A stretch of 64,000 nucleotides of DNA from Mycolicibacterium alvei (GCF_010727325.1 NZ_AP022565.1:372001-436000); one strand, 5' to 3'. Positions 41,483 through 51,619 are shown, counted from the stretch's first letter. The notes: generated by a model not told the origin, from the letters alone. A program made the numbers and translations.

Positions 41483-41920
41483 TCACCTCGCGGCTGCGTC
41501 CTCGGGGCGCCAGCCGACGTAGGTGAACCACAACCCCATCGCGGTCAGTAGCAGAAAGAAGCCACGCGCGGTGAGCAGTAACCCGGGGCTGGTCACTGTG
41601 GCGTCGGCGCCGGATTCGATGGCGGACGGAATGGCCATCATCGCGGCCCCGCGCACCGCGACGAACCAGCCGAACAAGGAGATCAGCACCGCCGTGACGC
41701 TGTACCAGTACTGGTGGAAGGCGATCACGATCAGCCCCATCAGCAACATGGCGGCGCCCAGAATCCAGGGCAGGGCGCCGCTGGCGAACAGGTCGCCGAG
41801 CAGGTTCTGAAGGCTGGGCAGCCGGATCGCGATGATCAAGGTCGCGACGGTGACGAAGGGGCCGAGAACCCGGGCGAACGCGCGGGTGCGCTGCCGGGCC
41901 TGCGGTGTGGATTGCGGCAT
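41483..41920 (-). CDS. Small integral membrane protein in the proteasome locus
   Basis: A 145-residue protein with four hydrophobic helices: FVTVATLIIAIRLP, LPWILGAAMLLMGLIVIAF, YSVTAVLISLFGWFVAVRGAAMMAI and LLLTARGFFLLLTAMGLWFTYVGW. ATG 41920 has AGGAG upstream. It is downstream of the baeRF gene on the minus strand (71 bp), perhaps cotranscribed. Family not recognised. Confidence 0.78.
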   Translation of the reverse strand: MPQSTPQARQRTRAFARVLGPFVTVATLIIAIRLPSLQNLLGDLFASGALPWILGAAMLLMGLIVIAFHQYWYSVTAVLISLFGWFVAVRGAAMMAIPSAIESGADATVTSPGLLLTARGFFLLLTAMGLWFTYVGWRPEDAAAR

Positions 41921-41991
41921 GTGCGGCTCCTGATCAATCAACCGAACGCATCCTCGGCGTACCCGCCGTGTCACTGCACGAGTCGGCGACG

Positions 41992-43116
41992 TCAGCTCAG
42001 GGGGAAACGTAGCTTCGCGACGGCCGTCTGATTCCAGATGCCGGCGGTGATCTCGTCGGGCCGCACCGCGTAGGCCGCACCGCCGTTGTCGAGGACCGTC
42101 ACCGCGACGCGGGACAGGACGTCATAGCCGGAATCGTCGTAGTGCAGCGCTCCGGTGGCGGCCTCGATCCGGCCCAACACGTCGACGGTGAAGTTGTACA
42201 CCAGCGTGTCCACCGCCCCGGCCGTGGCGGCCCGAGCGATGTCGCCGAGATCGCCGGCCACCAGCCCCTTGCTGATGTCGTCTCCCAACTCGTCGACCCA
42301 GGCACTGGCCTGCTCGGCGTTCAGGGCGGGCAGCGACTCGCGGATGGCGCCGTCGATCTGATCGGGCCGCAGCTGGTCTGCCGCGCCGGGCACCGCCACG
42401 ATCTGGCGTTTGTGATCGAGGCCGCGGTACATGTCGAGCAGCGGGTCGGTCGCGAACAGGTACAGCGGCCGCGTCGACGACGGATCGAGTTGTCCCAGTT
42501 CGCTGTCCACCGCGTCGGCGACCCGCTTGGCGTACTGCTCGAGCAACACCTTCTTGCCCTCGTCACCGACCAGGCGCCGCACGTGGCCCCGGTCGCGCAC
42601 CGTGGCGCGGTTGGTCGCATCGGCCACGTCGATGGCGTGCTCGCCGGTGAGCTCCAACTCCTCGGCCCGCGTACTCGCGGTCGCCTGCCAGAGATTCCAG
42701 CCGTCAGCGGACAGCGTCAGCGCGTAGGCCTCCTGCGGTGTGGTGACCGCCCGCACCAACTGGCCGATGTCGAAGTATCTGCCCACCTGCATTTGGCTCT
42801 CCAGCGAGTTGGGCAGCACGTAGACCTCATGGAAGTCATCGGCGATGAAGATGGCCACCGAACGGGACAGGCTCAGCCACAGCTCCGATTCGGCGATCTC
42901 TGTCCAGCGTGATCGCAGCTGTTGCTCGACAGCATGCCGCGCCCCGGATTCCCGGATCGTGCGCAATGCCCGGTCGATCGCACTCTTCGCCGTCAGCACG
43001 CTCTTTTCCCGCTCGTCCGGTCCTGGTGCGGTTTCCGCGTAGACCGTGATGGCGTGCTCGTGAGGCTCGCCGAGGCGGATCAGGTCGGCGACATCAGGCA
43101 GTTCATAGCGGGTCAT
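41992..43116 (-). CDS. Vms1/eRF1-like bacterial release-factor family protein (baeRF)
   Basis: A 374-residue member of the bacterial archaeo-eukaryotic release-factor-like (baeRF/host attachment) superfamily. N-terminal HAITVYAETAPGPDEREKSVLTAKSAIDRAL, middle domain SVAIFIADDFHEVYVLPN..YFDIGQLVRAVTTPQEAYALTLSADGWNLWQA, the PLYLFATDPLLDMYRGL strand-helix unit and C-terminal GAAYAVRPDEITAGIWNQTAVAKLRF follow that family. The loop corresponding to the GGQ/GSQ tip (around VRDRGHVRRLVGDEGKK) has no GxQ. Sits between prcA and pafA on the opposite strand. Function unproven. Confidence 0.75.
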   Translation of the reverse strand: MTRYELPDVADLIRLGEPHEHAITVYAETAPGPDEREKSVLTAKSAIDRALRTIRESGARHAVEQQLRSRWTEIAESELWLSLSRSVAIFIADDFHEVYVLPNSLESQMQVGRYFDIGQLVRAVTTPQEAYALTLSADGWNLWQATASTRAEELELTGEHAIDVADATNRATVRDRGHVRRLVGDEGKKVLLEQYAKRVADAVDSELGQLDPSSTRPLYLFATDPLLDMYRGLDHKRQIVAVPGAADQLRPDQIDGAIRESLPALNAEQASAWVDELGDDISKGLVAGDLGDIARAATAGAVDTLVYNFTVDVLGRIEAATGALHYDDSGYDVLSRVAVTVLDNGGAAYAVRPDEITAGIWNQTAVAKLRFPLS

Positions 43117-43246
43117 CACCACTCCTTTGTGCGACTCCCTCCAACCCTATGCCTCCGAGGGCCGCTGACCAGGGTCAAACGTCCTAGATCGTTGGCGCCA
43201 CGAACACGATGGACGAGCTTGCCCACCGTTACCGTCAGGCAACCCG

Positions 43247-43252
43247 TAAGCT
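43247..43252 (+). promoter_or_regulatory. Leaderless -10 box for pafA
   Basis: TAAGCT ends 7 nt before the GTG at 43260; the pafB gene has the same hexamer 8 nt before its GTG. Confidence 0.55.
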
Positions 43253-43259
43253 CGATGGC

Positions 43260-44618
43260 GTGCAGCGACGAATCATGGGCATCGAGACGGAATTCGGTGT
43301 GACCTGCACGTTCCATGGCCATCGTCGGCTCAGTCCCGACGAGGTCGCCCGCTATTTGTTCCGGCGGGTGGTGTCGTGGGGCCGCAGTTCCAACGTGTTC
43401 CTTCGTAACGGCGCCCGGTTGTACCTGGATGTGGGCAGCCACCCGGAGTATGCGACCGCCGAGTGCGACAACCTGACCCAGCTGGTCACCCACGACCGCG
43501 CCGGCGAGCGCGTCCTGGAGGATCTGCTGATCGACGCCGAGCAGCGGCTCGCCGACGAGGGCATCGGCGGCGACATCTACCTGTTCAAGAACAACACCGA
43601 TTCGGCGGGCAACTCCTACGGCTGCCACGAGAACTACCTGATCGTGCGTGCCGGCGAGTTCTCCCGGATCTCCGACGTGTTGCTGCCGTTCCTGGTCACC
43701 CGCCAGCTCATCTGTGGTGCGGGCAAGGTGTTGCAGACGCCGAAGGCAGCCGCCTTCTGCCTGAGCCAGCGGGCCGAGCACATCTGGGAGGGCGTCTCCA
43801 GCGCCACCACCCGGTCGCGGCCGATCATCAACACCCGCGACGAGCCGCACGCCGACGCCGAGAAGTACCGCCGGCTGCACGTCATCGTCGGCGACTCCAA
43901 CATGTGCGAGGCCACCACCATGCTCAAGGTGGGCACCGCCTCGCTGGTGCTGGAGATGATCGAGGCCGGTGTCCCGTTCCGGGACTTCTCCCTGGACAAT
44001 CCGATCCGGGCCATCCGCGAGGTCAGCCACGACCTGACCGGGCGCCGTCCCGTGCGGCTGGCCGGTGGCAGGCAGGCCAGCGCCCTGGATATCCAGCGCG
44101 AATACTTCAGCCGGGCGGTGGAGTACCTGCAGACGCGCGAGCCGAGCACCCAGATCGAGCAGGTGGTCGATCTGTGGGGTCGCCAGCTCGATGCGGTCGA
44201 GAGCCAGGATTTCGCGAAGGTCGACACCGAGATCGACTGGGTGATCAAGCGCAAGCTGTTCCAGCGCTACCAGGATCGCTACAACATGGAGCTGTCCGAC
44301 CCGAAGATCAGCCAACTCGACCTCGCCTACCACGACATCAAGCGCGGCCGCGGCGTGTTCGACCTGCTGCAGCGGAAGGGCCTGGCCACCCGGATCACCA
44401 CCGACGAGGAGATCGACGCGGCGGTCAACACCCCGCCGCAAACCACGCGGGCCAAGCTGCGCGGCGAGTTCATCAGCGCGGCACAGGAAGCCGGGCGGGA
44501 CTTCACCGTGGACTGGGTGCACCTCAAGCTCAACGACCAGGCTCAGCGCACCGTGCTGTGCAAGGATCCGTTCCGATCGGTCGACGAGCGAGTCAAGCGC
44601 CTGATCGCCAGCATGTGA
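43260..44618 (+). CDS. pafA: Pup-protein ligase PafA
   Basis: 452 residues, the same length as I recall for M. tuberculosis PafA. Ligates deamidated Pup to substrate lysines using ATP via gamma-glutamyl phosphate; glutamine-synthetase-like fold paralogous to Dop. [18 protein letters not shown] at the start, catalytic Asp in [14 protein letters not shown] near residue 64, [21 protein letters not shown] near 110, and [23 protein letters not shown] near 195. No Dop-loop insertion. GTG start, likely leaderless. A second Dop-like feature is a nearly identical 63-nt stretch shared with dop. Confidence 0.98.
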   Translation: MQRRIMGIETEFGVTCTFHGHRRLSPDEVARYLFRRVVSWGRSSNVFLRNGARLYLDVGSHPEYATAECDNLTQLVTHDRAGERVLEDLLIDAEQRLADEGIGGDIYLFKNNTDSAGNSYGCHENYLIVRAGEFSRISDVLLPFLVTRQLICGAGKVLQTPKAAAFCLSQRAEHIWEGVSSATTRSRPIINTRDEPHADAEKYRRLHVIVGDSNMCEATTMLKVGTASLVLEMIEAGVPFRDFSLDNPIRAIREVSHDLTGRRPVRLAGGRQASALDIQREYFSRAVEYLQTREPSTQIEQVVDLWGRQLDAVESQDFAKVDTEIDWVIKRKLFQRYQDRYNMELSDPKISQLDLAYHDIKRGRGVFDLLQRKGLATRITTDEEIDAAVNTPPQTTRAKLRGEFISAAQEAGRDFTVDWVHLKLNDQAQRTVLCKDPFRSVDERVKRLIASM

Positions 44619-44622
44619 GCTC

Positions 44623-44628
44623 TAAGCT
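44623..44628 (+). promoter_or_regulatory. Candidate -10 box for pafB
   Basis: TAAGCT in the 18-bp pafA-pafB gap, ending 8 nt before GTG 44637. Confidence 0.45.
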
Positions 44629-44636
44629 TTCATCTC

Positions 44637-45626
44637 GTGGCGGTATCCAAAGTCGAGCGGTTGATCAATCTTGTCATCGCGTTGTTGTCCAGCGATCGGT
44701 ACCTGCCGGCCGACAAGATCCGCAACATCGTCCAGGGCTATGAGGACAGTCCGACCGATGAGGCGTTCTCCCGGATGTTCGAGCGCGACAAGAACGAACT
44801 CCGCGATCTCGGAATCCCGTTGGAGACCGGGCGGGTTTCCAAGCTCGACTCGACCGAGGGCTACCGCATCAACCGGGACGAGTATGCGCTGCCCCCGGTC
44901 CAGCTGACCGGCGATGAGGTGGCGGCCGTCGCGGTGGCCACTCAACTGTGGCAGTCGCCCGAGTTGATCACCGCGACACAGGGGGCACTGCTGAAGTTGC
45001 GCGCCGCGGGCGTGGACGTCGATGCAGACGGGGCCGGTGTGGCCATCGCATCGACCGCGACGCTGCCCGGGCTGCGCGGGGCTGAAGAGGTTCTGCAGAT
45101 CCTGTTGTCGGCGATCGATTCCGGGTATGCGGTGCGGTTCCGGCACCGTGCCTCCCGCAACGCCGAGCACACCAGCCGCACCGTCGAGCCCTGGGGTGTG
45201 GTCACCCATCGGGGCCGGTGGTATCTGGTCGGACACGACCGCGACCGCGACGACACCCGTACCTTTCGCCTGTCACGCATCGATCCCGACGTCAGCACCG
45301 TCGGCCCGGCCGGCGCGGTGACCAAGCCCGAACATGCCAATCTGCGTGACATCGTCGCCCGGGCGGTGGCCGAACTGCCAACCGGCGAACAGGCCAGGGT
45401 GTGGATCGCCGGCGGCCGCGCCACTGCGTTACGCCGTCAGGCGATCGAGACCGTGCCCCGCACGCTGGGCGGGCGCGCCGGGGAGGAGATCACCGTCGAT
45501 ATCGGAATGTTGGACCGGCTGGCCCGTGAGATCGCCAGCTACGGCGTCGATGCCGTAGCGCTGGAACCACGGTCATTACGCGATGACGTGGTGAGTCGGT
45601 TGCGAGCGCACGCGGAACAGTCATGA
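44637..45626 (+). CDS. pafB: WYL-domain transcriptional activator PafB
   Basis: 329 residues. With PafC it forms the activator of the RecA/LexA-independent mycobacterial DNA-damage response. N-terminal winged helix (VERLINLVIALLSSDRYLPADKIRNIVQGY and FERDKNELRDLGIPLE), central WYL domain with YAVRFRHRAS and GVVTHRGRWYLVGHDRDRDDTRTFRLSRI (residues ~150-220), C-terminal WCX extension. GTG start. Stop overlaps a 12-codon mini-ORF leading to pafC. Confidence 0.96.
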   Translation: MAVSKVERLINLVIALLSSDRYLPADKIRNIVQGYEDSPTDEAFSRMFERDKNELRDLGIPLETGRVSKLDSTEGYRINRDEYALPPVQLTGDEVAAVAVATQLWQSPELITATQGALLKLRAAGVDVDADGAGVAIASTATLPGLRGAEEVLQILLSAIDSGYAVRFRHRASRNAEHTSRTVEPWGVVTHRGRWYLVGHDRDRDDTRTFRLSRIDPDVSTVGPAGAVTKPEHANLRDIVARAVAELPTGEQARVWIAGGRATALRRQAIETVPRTLGGRAGEEITVDIGMLDRLAREIASYGVDAVALEPRSLRDDVVSRLRAHAEQS

Positions 45627-45661
45627 GCGCCAGCGAGGAGCCGGAGGCGGATCGCGCATGA
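45623..45661 (+). other. 12-codon mini-ORF bridging pafB and pafC
   Basis: ATG 45623 overlaps the pafB TGA (ATGA); its own TGA overlaps the pafC ATG at 45658 (ATGA). It encodes MSASEEPEADRA. The arrangement keeps ribosomes on the mRNA between the two genes whose products act as one PafBC complex. The peptide itself need not be functional. Confidence 0.5.
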
Positions 45662-46623
45662 GCCAGGTTTCCACCCGGTTGGTCCGGATGCTCAACATGG
45701 TGCCGTATTTCCAGGCCAACCCGAAGGTCACCCGTTCGGCGGCCGCGGCCGCCCTGGGGGTGACCGCCAAGCAGCTCGACGACGATCTGCGACAGCTGTG
45801 GATGTGCGGGCTTCCCGGCTACAGTCCCGGCGATCTCATCGATTTCGACTTCGAAGGGGACACCGTCGAAGTCACCTTCAGCGCCGGTGTCGATCGCCCG
45901 TTGCGCCTGACCTCGACCGAGGCCACCGGCATCCTGGTGGCTCTGCGTTCACTGGTCGACGTGCCCGGGATGGTCGACCCGGAGGCCGCCCGCAGCGCCA
46001 TCGCCAAGATCGAATCGGCGGCAGGCAGCCAACGCGCCGGTGTCGAGGAGAGCGTGCCCCAGGAAACCGGGACGGCCGCGGCGGTCAGGGCCGCCGTGCG
46101 TGACGCCCGAGCGCTGACCTTGGAGTACTACTCGGCGTCACGTGACTCTCTGACCACGCGCACCGTGGACCCGATCCGCGTCGTGCTGATCGGTGACAAC
46201 AGTTACCTGGAGGCGTGGTGTCGCAGCGCCGAGGCGGTCCGGATGTTCCGGTTCGACCGGATCGTCGCGGCAGAGCGTCTCGCCGACGCCGCTGAGCCAC
46301 CGTCACCGGCGGTGCAGGCAGGCACCGACACCTCGCTGTTCGATCCCGACACCGCGGATCCGTCGTTGCCGTCGGCAACACTGCTCATCGACCCCTCCGC
46401 GTCGTGGATGTTCGACTACTACCCGCTCCGGGTGGTCAATGAATTGCCCGACGGGTCGTGCGAAGCGGTGATGACATACGCCTCGCCCGAGTGGATGGCG
46501 CGTTTCCTGCTCGGATTCGGTTCGGCGGTGCGGGTGTTGGCCCCACCGGACCTCGCGCAGCGGGTGCAGGAATCGGCCGGAGCGGCGCTGCGTGTCTACG
46601 ACGCCGAAGACACACGCGGGTAG
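45658..46623 (+). CDS. pafC: WYL-domain transcriptional activator PafC
   Basis: 321 residues, partner of PafB and paralogous to it. N-terminal helix-turn-helix (RLVRMLNMVPYFQANPKVTRSAAAAALGVTAKQLDDDLRQLW), WYL domain around ALTLEYYSASRDSLTTRTVDPIRVVLIGDNSYLEAWCRSAEAVRMFRFDRI (residues ~155-200), C-terminal WCX domain. GGAGGCGG upstream plus a coupling mini-ORF. Confidence 0.96.
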   Translation: MSQVSTRLVRMLNMVPYFQANPKVTRSAAAAALGVTAKQLDDDLRQLWMCGLPGYSPGDLIDFDFEGDTVEVTFSAGVDRPLRLTSTEATGILVALRSLVDVPGMVDPEAARSAIAKIESAAGSQRAGVEESVPQETGTAAAVRAAVRDARALTLEYYSASRDSLTTRTVDPIRVVLIGDNSYLEAWCRSAEAVRMFRFDRIVAAERLADAAEPPSPAVQAGTDTSLFDPDTADPSLPSATLLIDPSASWMFDYYPLRVVNELPDGSCEAVMTYASPEWMARFLLGFGSAVRVLAPPDLAQRVQESAGAALRVYDAEDTRG

Positions 46624-46653
46624 ACTCGGCCCAGACGTCTGGAGGTAACCAAA

Positions 46654-46902
46654 TTGGGTGGTCTACAACCCTGGCACTGGATCATTGTTATCGCGGTGTT
46701 CGTGCTGCTTTTCGGCGCCAAGAAGCTGCCGGACGCAGCGCGGTCGCTCGGTAAGTCGATGCGGATCTTCAAGTCGGAGATCAAGGAGATGCAGTCGGAT
46801 TCTGCGGCCCCTTCCGCGGAGACCCCGCCGGCCAAGCCGATCGCCTCCGAGCGGGTCGACGCTCCTGCCCCTGAGCAGTCCCCGGACCGCCACACGGCCT
46901 GA
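46654..46902 (+). CDS. tatA: Sec-independent translocase component TatA
   Basis: 82 residues. Single transmembrane helix ([27 protein letters not shown]) and the amphipathic helix FKSEIKEMQ; acidic, Pro-rich tail. It forms the pore for folded twin-arginine substrates with TatC. The start is TTG 46654, well placed after GGAGGT; no ATG/GTG alternative gives the conserved N-terminus. 30 bp after pafC. Confidence 0.96.
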   Translation: MGGLQPWHWIIVIAVFVLLFGAKKLPDAARSLGKSMRIFKSEIKEMQSDSAAPSAETPPAKPIASERVDAPAPEQSPDRHTA

Positions 46903-46978
46903 CCGGTCCGGCGCCCGATCGCGGTCATCGTCCCGCGGTGACACAGCGCGTCTACGACCAGGCCGTTAAAACACGCCC

Positions 46979-47923
46979 GTGACCTCCGGATTCATCAAGA
47001 AGCTCGATCCCCGGCGCCGCCGATCGCGGGTCAACCCCGACGGCACGATGTCGTTGGTCGACCACCTGCACGAGCTGCGCAACCGCCTGTTGATTGCCGT
47101 GGCCGCCGTTCTGCTGACCACGATCTTCGGCTTCCTCTGGTACACCCACGGCTTCTTCGGCTTCCACAGCCTGGGGGAATGGCTGCGCGGTCCGTACTGC
47201 GCGCTGCCCGACTCGGCGCGCGCGTCCATCGCACCGGACGGTGAGTGCCGCCTGTTGGCCACCGGGCCGTTCGACCAGTTCATGCTGCGTCTCAAGGTGG
47301 CGCTGGCGGCCGGGCTGGTGCTGGCCTGCCCGGTGTGGCTCTACCAGCTGTGGGCATTCATCACCCCGGGCCTGTACAAGAAGGAACGCCGCTTCGCGAT
47401 GGCGTTCGTCGGACTCGGCGCCTCGTTGTTCATCGCCGGCGCCATCCTGGCCTACGTGGTGCTGGCCACCGCCCTGGGTTTCCTGCTGACCGTCGGCAGC
47501 GACGTGCAGGTCACGGCGTTGTCGGGCGAGCAGTACTTCGGGTTCCTGATCAACCTGCTGCTGGTGTTCGGTATCAGCTTCGAGTTCCCGCTGTTGATCA
47601 TCATGCTCAATCTGATCGGCATGCTCAGCTATGAGCGGCTCAAGGCCTGGCGCCGCGGACTGATCTTCGGGTTGTTCGTATTCGCGGCGTTCGCCACCCC
47701 CGGGTCGGACCCGTTCACGATGCTGGCGCTGGCCGGCGCGCTCAGCCTGCTGCTCGAGTTCGCCATCCAGGTGGCGCGGATCAGCGACAAGCGCAAGGCC
47801 CGGCGCGAGGCACAGGAGGTGCCCGACGACGAGGCGGCGCCGATCCCGACGGCCGAGCCGGTCGAGCGGCCGGCCCCGGTCGCGGGAGCGTCGCGAATCG
47901 ACATCGACGACGATGCCACCTGA
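46979..47923 (+). CDS. tatC: Twin-arginine translocase subunit TatC
   Basis: 314 residues; receptor of the Tat signal. [17 protein letters not shown] near residue 22 is the family N-terminal motif; six helices; a periplasmic loop with two Cys ([10 protein letters not shown]...DGECRLL); [18 protein letters not shown] near residue 125; [13 protein letters not shown] near 200 and [17 protein letters not shown] near 240. GTG start. Its end overlaps the helY start by 11 bp. Confidence 0.97.
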   Translation: MTSGFIKKLDPRRRRSRVNPDGTMSLVDHLHELRNRLLIAVAAVLLTTIFGFLWYTHGFFGFHSLGEWLRGPYCALPDSARASIAPDGECRLLATGPFDQFMLRLKVALAAGLVLACPVWLYQLWAFITPGLYKKERRFAMAFVGLGASLFIAGAILAYVVLATALGFLLTVGSDVQVTALSGEQYFGFLINLLLVFGISFEFPLLIIMLNLIGMLSYERLKAWRRGLIFGLFVFAAFATPGSDPFTMLALAGALSLLLEFAIQVARISDKRKARREAQEVPDDEAAPIPTAEPVERPAPVAGASRIDIDDDAT

Positions 47924-50681
47924 CGCCGGTAACCAACCCGGCGGTGAGCTGACCAAGTTCACCGCCGAATATCCCTTCGCTCTCGACGACTTCCAGCTGC
48001 GTTCCTGTCGCGCATTGGAAGGCGGTCACGGCGTGCTGGTGTGTGCGCCCACCGGGGCGGGCAAGACCGTGGTCGGCGAGTTCGCCGTGCACCTGGCGTT
48101 GGCAGCCGGCGGCAAATGCTTCTACACCACCCCGATCAAGGCGCTGAGCAACCAGAAACACAACGACCTGGTGTCCCGCTACGGCGCCGACAAGATCGGG
48201 TTGCTCACCGGTGACCAGTCCATCAACGGTGACGCCGACATCGTGGTGATGACCACCGAAGTGCTGCGTAACATGTTGTACGCGAATTCACCTGCACTGC
48301 ATGGACTTTCCTACGTCGTGATGGACGAGGTGCACTTCCTGGCTGACCGGATGCGCGGAGCGGTATGGGAAGAGGTGATCCTGCACCTGCCCGAGGAGGT
48401 GCTGCTGGTCAGCCTCTCCGCGACGGTCAGCAACGCCGAGGAGTTCGGCGGCTGGATCCAGACCGTACGCGGCGACACCACCGTCGTCGTCGACGAACAC
48501 CGGCCGGTTCCGTTGTCGCAGCACATGCTCGTCGGGCGGCGGCTTTTCGATCTGTTCGAGGGCACCGGAACCTTGGTGGACCCGGATCTGTTGCGGCACA
48601 TCAGCCACCGGCGTGAAGCCGACCGACTGGCGGACTGGGAGCCACGGGGTCGTGGACGTGGCCGCGGTGGCGGCCGTCCTCAGCTCTACCGGCCGCCGAG
48701 TCGGCCCGACGTGATCGCCACCCTGGATTCCGCGGGGCTGCTGCCCGCCATCACCTTCGTGTTCTCGCGGGCCGGCTGTGACGCGGCTGTCCAACAATGC
48801 CTGCGGGCGCCGCTGCGGCTGACCACCGACGAGGAACGCAGCCGGATCGCCGAGATCGTCGACCGGCGCTGTGCGGATCTGGCCGAATCCGACCTGATCG
48901 TGCTGGATTACCACCAATGGCGCGAAGGCCTGCTGCGCGGGCTGGCCGCCCACCACGCCGGAATGCTGCCGGTGTTCCGGCACACCGTCGAGGAACTCTT
49001 CACCGCGGGCCTGGTCAAGGCCGTGTTCGCCACCGAAACCCTGGCCCTGGGCATCAACATGCCCGCGCGCACCGTGGTGCTCGAGCGGCTGGTGAAGTTC
49101 AACGGGGAGCAGCACGTTCCGCTGACGCCGGGGGAGTACACGCAGCTGACCGGGCGGGCCGGGCGCCGCGGCATCGACGTCGAGGGCCATGCCGTGGTGC
49201 TGTGGCGGCCCGACGACAGCAATGCCGAACCGGCCGAGGTTGCCGGCCTGGCTTCGACCCGTACCTTCCCGCTGCGCAGCTCGTTCGCGCCGAGCTACAA
49301 CATGACAATCAACCTGGTGCAGCAGATGGGGCCCGAACAGGCCCACAAACTGCTGGAACGTTCATTCGCGCAGTACCAGGCGGACCGATCGGTGGTCGGT
49401 TTGGTGCGCGGCATCGCGCGCGGCGAGCGGATGATGGGCGAGCTGGCAGCCGAACTGGGCGGTGCCGACGCACCGATCCTCGAATACGTCCGGTTACGGA
49501 CCAAGATCGGCGAACGGGAGCGCGCCCAGTCCCGGGCGTCACGGGTGCAGCGGCGCAAGGCCGCCACCGACGCGCTGGCCGAACTGCGCCGCGGCGACAT
49601 CATCACGATCACCCAGGGGCGCCGCGGCGGGCTGGCGGTGGTGCTGGAGGCCGCTCAACGCGACAGCGACGACCCCCGGCCGCTGGTGCTGACCGAACAC
49701 CGTTGGGCCGGCCGGATTTCGTCGGCCGACTACTCGGGTGCCTCGGCCCCGTTGGGCGCGATGTCCTTGCCCAAGCGTGTCGAACACCGGCAGCCACGGG
49801 TCCGTCGCGATCTGGCGTCGGCACTGCGGTCGGCGGCCGCAGATCTGTCGGTGCCCTCGAAGCGCTCGAGCCGTGGCGCCGCAGCTCCAGAACGGGATGT
49901 CGATCCCGAGCTGGCCGGGCTGCGTGAGGAACTGCGTCACCACCCGGCACATACGCTGCCGGACCGCGAGGTCCAGGCGCGGATCGCCGAACGCTATCTG
50001 CGGATCGAACGTGACAACGCCCAGATTCAGCAGAAGGTGAATGCGGCGACGAACTCGCTGGCCCGCACCTTCGACCGGATCGTCGTGCTGCTCAGCGAGC
50101 GTGGGTTCATAAAAGCGAACAACGACGGCGAACTCAAGCCGGATCTCAGCGTCACCGATGCCGGCCGACTGCTGGCCCGCATCTACAGCGAGAGCGACCT
50201 ACTGGTGGCCGAATGTCTGCGTGCCGGTCTGTGGCAGGGCCTGCAGCCGGCGGAACTGGCCGCGGTGCTCTCGGTGGTGCTGTTCGAGTCGCGCGGAGAC
50301 AGCGCGGGCGGTGTGCTGGGAGCCGACGTACCCACCGCGGGCCTGCGCCGCACGTTGGCCCAGACCCGACGGATGTCGGTGGACCTGCGCGGCGATGAGC
50401 AGCGGCACCGGCTGGCCCCGAGCCGAGAACCCGACGAAGGATTCGTCACCGCCGTTTATCGGTGGGCTACCACCGGTGATCTGGCCGCCGCACTTGCGGC
50501 CTCCGATGTGAACGGGTCGGGTTCGACGCTCTCGGCGGGTGATTTCGTACGGTGGTGCCGCCAGGTGCTCGACTTGCTCGACCAGGTCCGTAATGCCGCG
50601 CCGCAATCCGCCCTGCGCAATACCGCGAAACGCGCTGTCAACGATGTTCGGCGCGGCGTTGTTGCTGTTGATGCGGGGTAG
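47913..50681 (+). CDS. helY: DEAD/DEAH-box (Ski2/Mtr4-like) helicase HelY
   Basis: 922 residues. Superfamily 2 ATP-dependent helicase. Walker [14 protein letters not shown] near residue 45, [15 protein letters not shown] box [14 protein letters not shown] near 138, [11 protein letters not shown] (motif III), [12 protein letters not shown] near 285, [14 protein letters not shown] and [19 protein letters not shown] (motif VI) near residue 415. The C-terminal half has the arch/winged-helix regions of the Mtr4 family. Probably RNA unwinding/turnover, though biochemistry is limited. Confidence 0.95.
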   Translation: MPPDAGNQPGGELTKFTAEYPFALDDFQLRSCRALEGGHGVLVCAPTGAGKTVVGEFAVHLALAAGGKCFYTTPIKALSNQKHNDLVSRYGADKIGLLTGDQSINGDADIVVMTTEVLRNMLYANSPALHGLSYVVMDEVHFLADRMRGAVWEEVILHLPEEVLLVSLSATVSNAEEFGGWIQTVRGDTTVVVDEHRPVPLSQHMLVGRRLFDLFEGTGTLVDPDLLRHISHRREADRLADWEPRGRGRGRGGGRPQLYRPPSRPDVIATLDSAGLLPAITFVFSRAGCDAAVQQCLRAPLRLTTDEERSRIAEIVDRRCADLAESDLIVLDYHQWREGLLRGLAAHHAGMLPVFRHTVEELFTAGLVKAVFATETLALGINMPARTVVLERLVKFNGEQHVPLTPGEYTQLTGRAGRRGIDVEGHAVVLWRPDDSNAEPAEVAGLASTRTFPLRSSFAPSYNMTINLVQQMGPEQAHKLLERSFAQYQADRSVVGLVRGIARGERMMGELAAELGGADAPILEYVRLRTKIGERERAQSRASRVQRRKAATDALAELRRGDIITITQGRRGGLAVVLEAAQRDSDDPRPLVLTEHRWAGRISSADYSGASAPLGAMSLPKRVEHRQPRVRRDLASALRSAAADLSVPSKRSSRGAAAPERDVDPELAGLREELRHHPAHTLPDREVQARIAERYLRIERDNAQIQQKVNAATNSLARTFDRIVVLLSERGFIKANNDGELKPDLSVTDAGRLLARIYSESDLLVAECLRAGLWQGLQPAELAAVLSVVLFESRGDSAGGVLGADVPTAGLRRTLAQTRRMSVDLRGDEQRHRLAPSREPDEGFVTAVYRWATTGDLAAALAASDVNGSGSTLSAGDFVRWCRQVLDLLDQVRNAAPQSALRNTAKRAVNDVRRGVVAVDAG

Positions 50682-50719
50682 GGTGTTTCAGGCGACACCG
50701 AACAGGATCAAGGAGAACC

Positions 50720-51514
50720 ATGAGCGGACCGCAGGGATCTGACCAGGGACAGCAATGGCCTGGTCAGCAGCCTGAGCCCGGGGCGGACCAGGCGTCGGGC
50801 GCCGAGGCATGGCAGCCGCCGGCCCCCGCTTCCGAGGACGCCACGACCAACGCTCCGGCCTGGCAGCCTCCGGCGTACACGCCGCAGCAGTACCCGTCGT
50901 ACCCGCCGCCGCCGCAGGGCGTTCAGCAGCCGGATTACCCGCAGCCGCAGCAGCCCCAGTACCCCGGGCCCGAGCAGTACGGCCAGCAGGCGTACCCGCA
51001 GCCCGGCCAGCCGCTTCAGTACGGCCAGGTTCCCGGCTACGGTCAGCCGCCGCAGTACGGTCAGCCCGGTCAGCCGGGTCAGTTCGGTCAGCCAGGGCAA
51101 TTCGGTCAACCGGGCCAGTACGGCGCCCCCGGTCAGTTCGGTCAATACGGCATTCCCGGTGCCGACCAGGGCTCCAAGTCTTCACTCGGCGTAATCGGCG
51201 GTGTTGTCGGCGGCGTGGTGGCGCTGTTGCTGATCATCCTGGCGGTGACCGCGTTCTGGCTACCCGGCTGGGCGGTCACCACCAAGCTCGACATCGACAA
51301 GGCCCAGAGCGGCGTCGAGCAGATCCTGACCGACAAGACCAACGGCTACGGCGCCACCAAGGTCACCGGCGTCAAGTGCAACGATGGCGAAAACCCGACG
51401 GTGAAGAAGGATTCGACCTTCGACTGCGAGGTCACCATCGACGGCACCAAGCGCAAGGTGACGGTGACCTTCAAGGACGACAAGGGCACCTACGAGGTCG
51501 GTCGACCCAAGTAA
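50720..51514 (+). CDS. DUF4333 membrane protein with Pro/Gln/Tyr-rich N-terminus
   Basis: 264 residues. Residues ~1-150 are low-complexity cytoplasmic PGQ/YGQP repeats; one transmembrane helix ([26 protein letters not shown], ~155-180); extracellular DUF4333 domain [51 protein letters not shown] with two Cys likely disulfide-bonded. Syntenic with Rv2091c. AGGAGAACC precedes the ATG. Function unknown. Confidence 0.9.
   Translation: MSGPQGSDQGQQWPGQQPEPGADQASGAEAWQPPAPASEDATTNAPAWQPPAYTPQQYPSYPPPPQGVQQPDYPQPQQPQYPGPEQYGQQAYPQPGQPLQYGQVPGYGQPPQYGQPGQPGQFGQPGQFGQPGQYGAPGQFGQYGIPGADQGSKSSLGVIGGVVGGVVALLLIILAVTAFWLPGWAVTTKLDIDKAQSGVEQILTDKTNGYGATKVTGVKCNDGENPTVKKDSTFDCEVTIDGTKRKVTVTFKDDKGTYEVGRPK
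51030..51165 (+). repeat. Tandem codon repeats (Gly-Gln-Pro/Phe/Tyr) in the DUF4333 gene
   Basis: Repeated units such as GGTCAGTTCGGTCAGCCAGG translate into [16 protein letters not shown]. Repeat number may vary between strains. Confidence 0.7.
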
Positions 51515-51569
51515 GTCAGCCCGAGTCATCCGCCGCTCGTCGGTCACCACTCGTCGCCGGTTTCTACGC

Positions 51570-51601
51570 CAGGGTCGCTTCGCCGTGCGCGAGCGACCCT
51601 G
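51570..51601. terminator. Bidirectional hairpin between convergent genes
   Basis: CAGGGTCGCT (51570-51579) and AGCGACCCTG (51592-51601) form a perfect 10-bp stem with a 12-nt loop between the DUF4333 gene and fenA. No U run. Confidence 0.6.
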
Positions 51602-51619
51602 AGGTGGAAAACGGCGCGG

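Noticed and set aside
43116..44522. 468-aa open frame on the minus strand
   Set aside because: Antisense shadow of pafA.
50858..51165. PE/PPE or PGRS gene
   Set aside because: The repeats are Pro/Gln/Tyr, not PGG/GGA, and the protein has a DUF4333 domain and no PE/PPE start.
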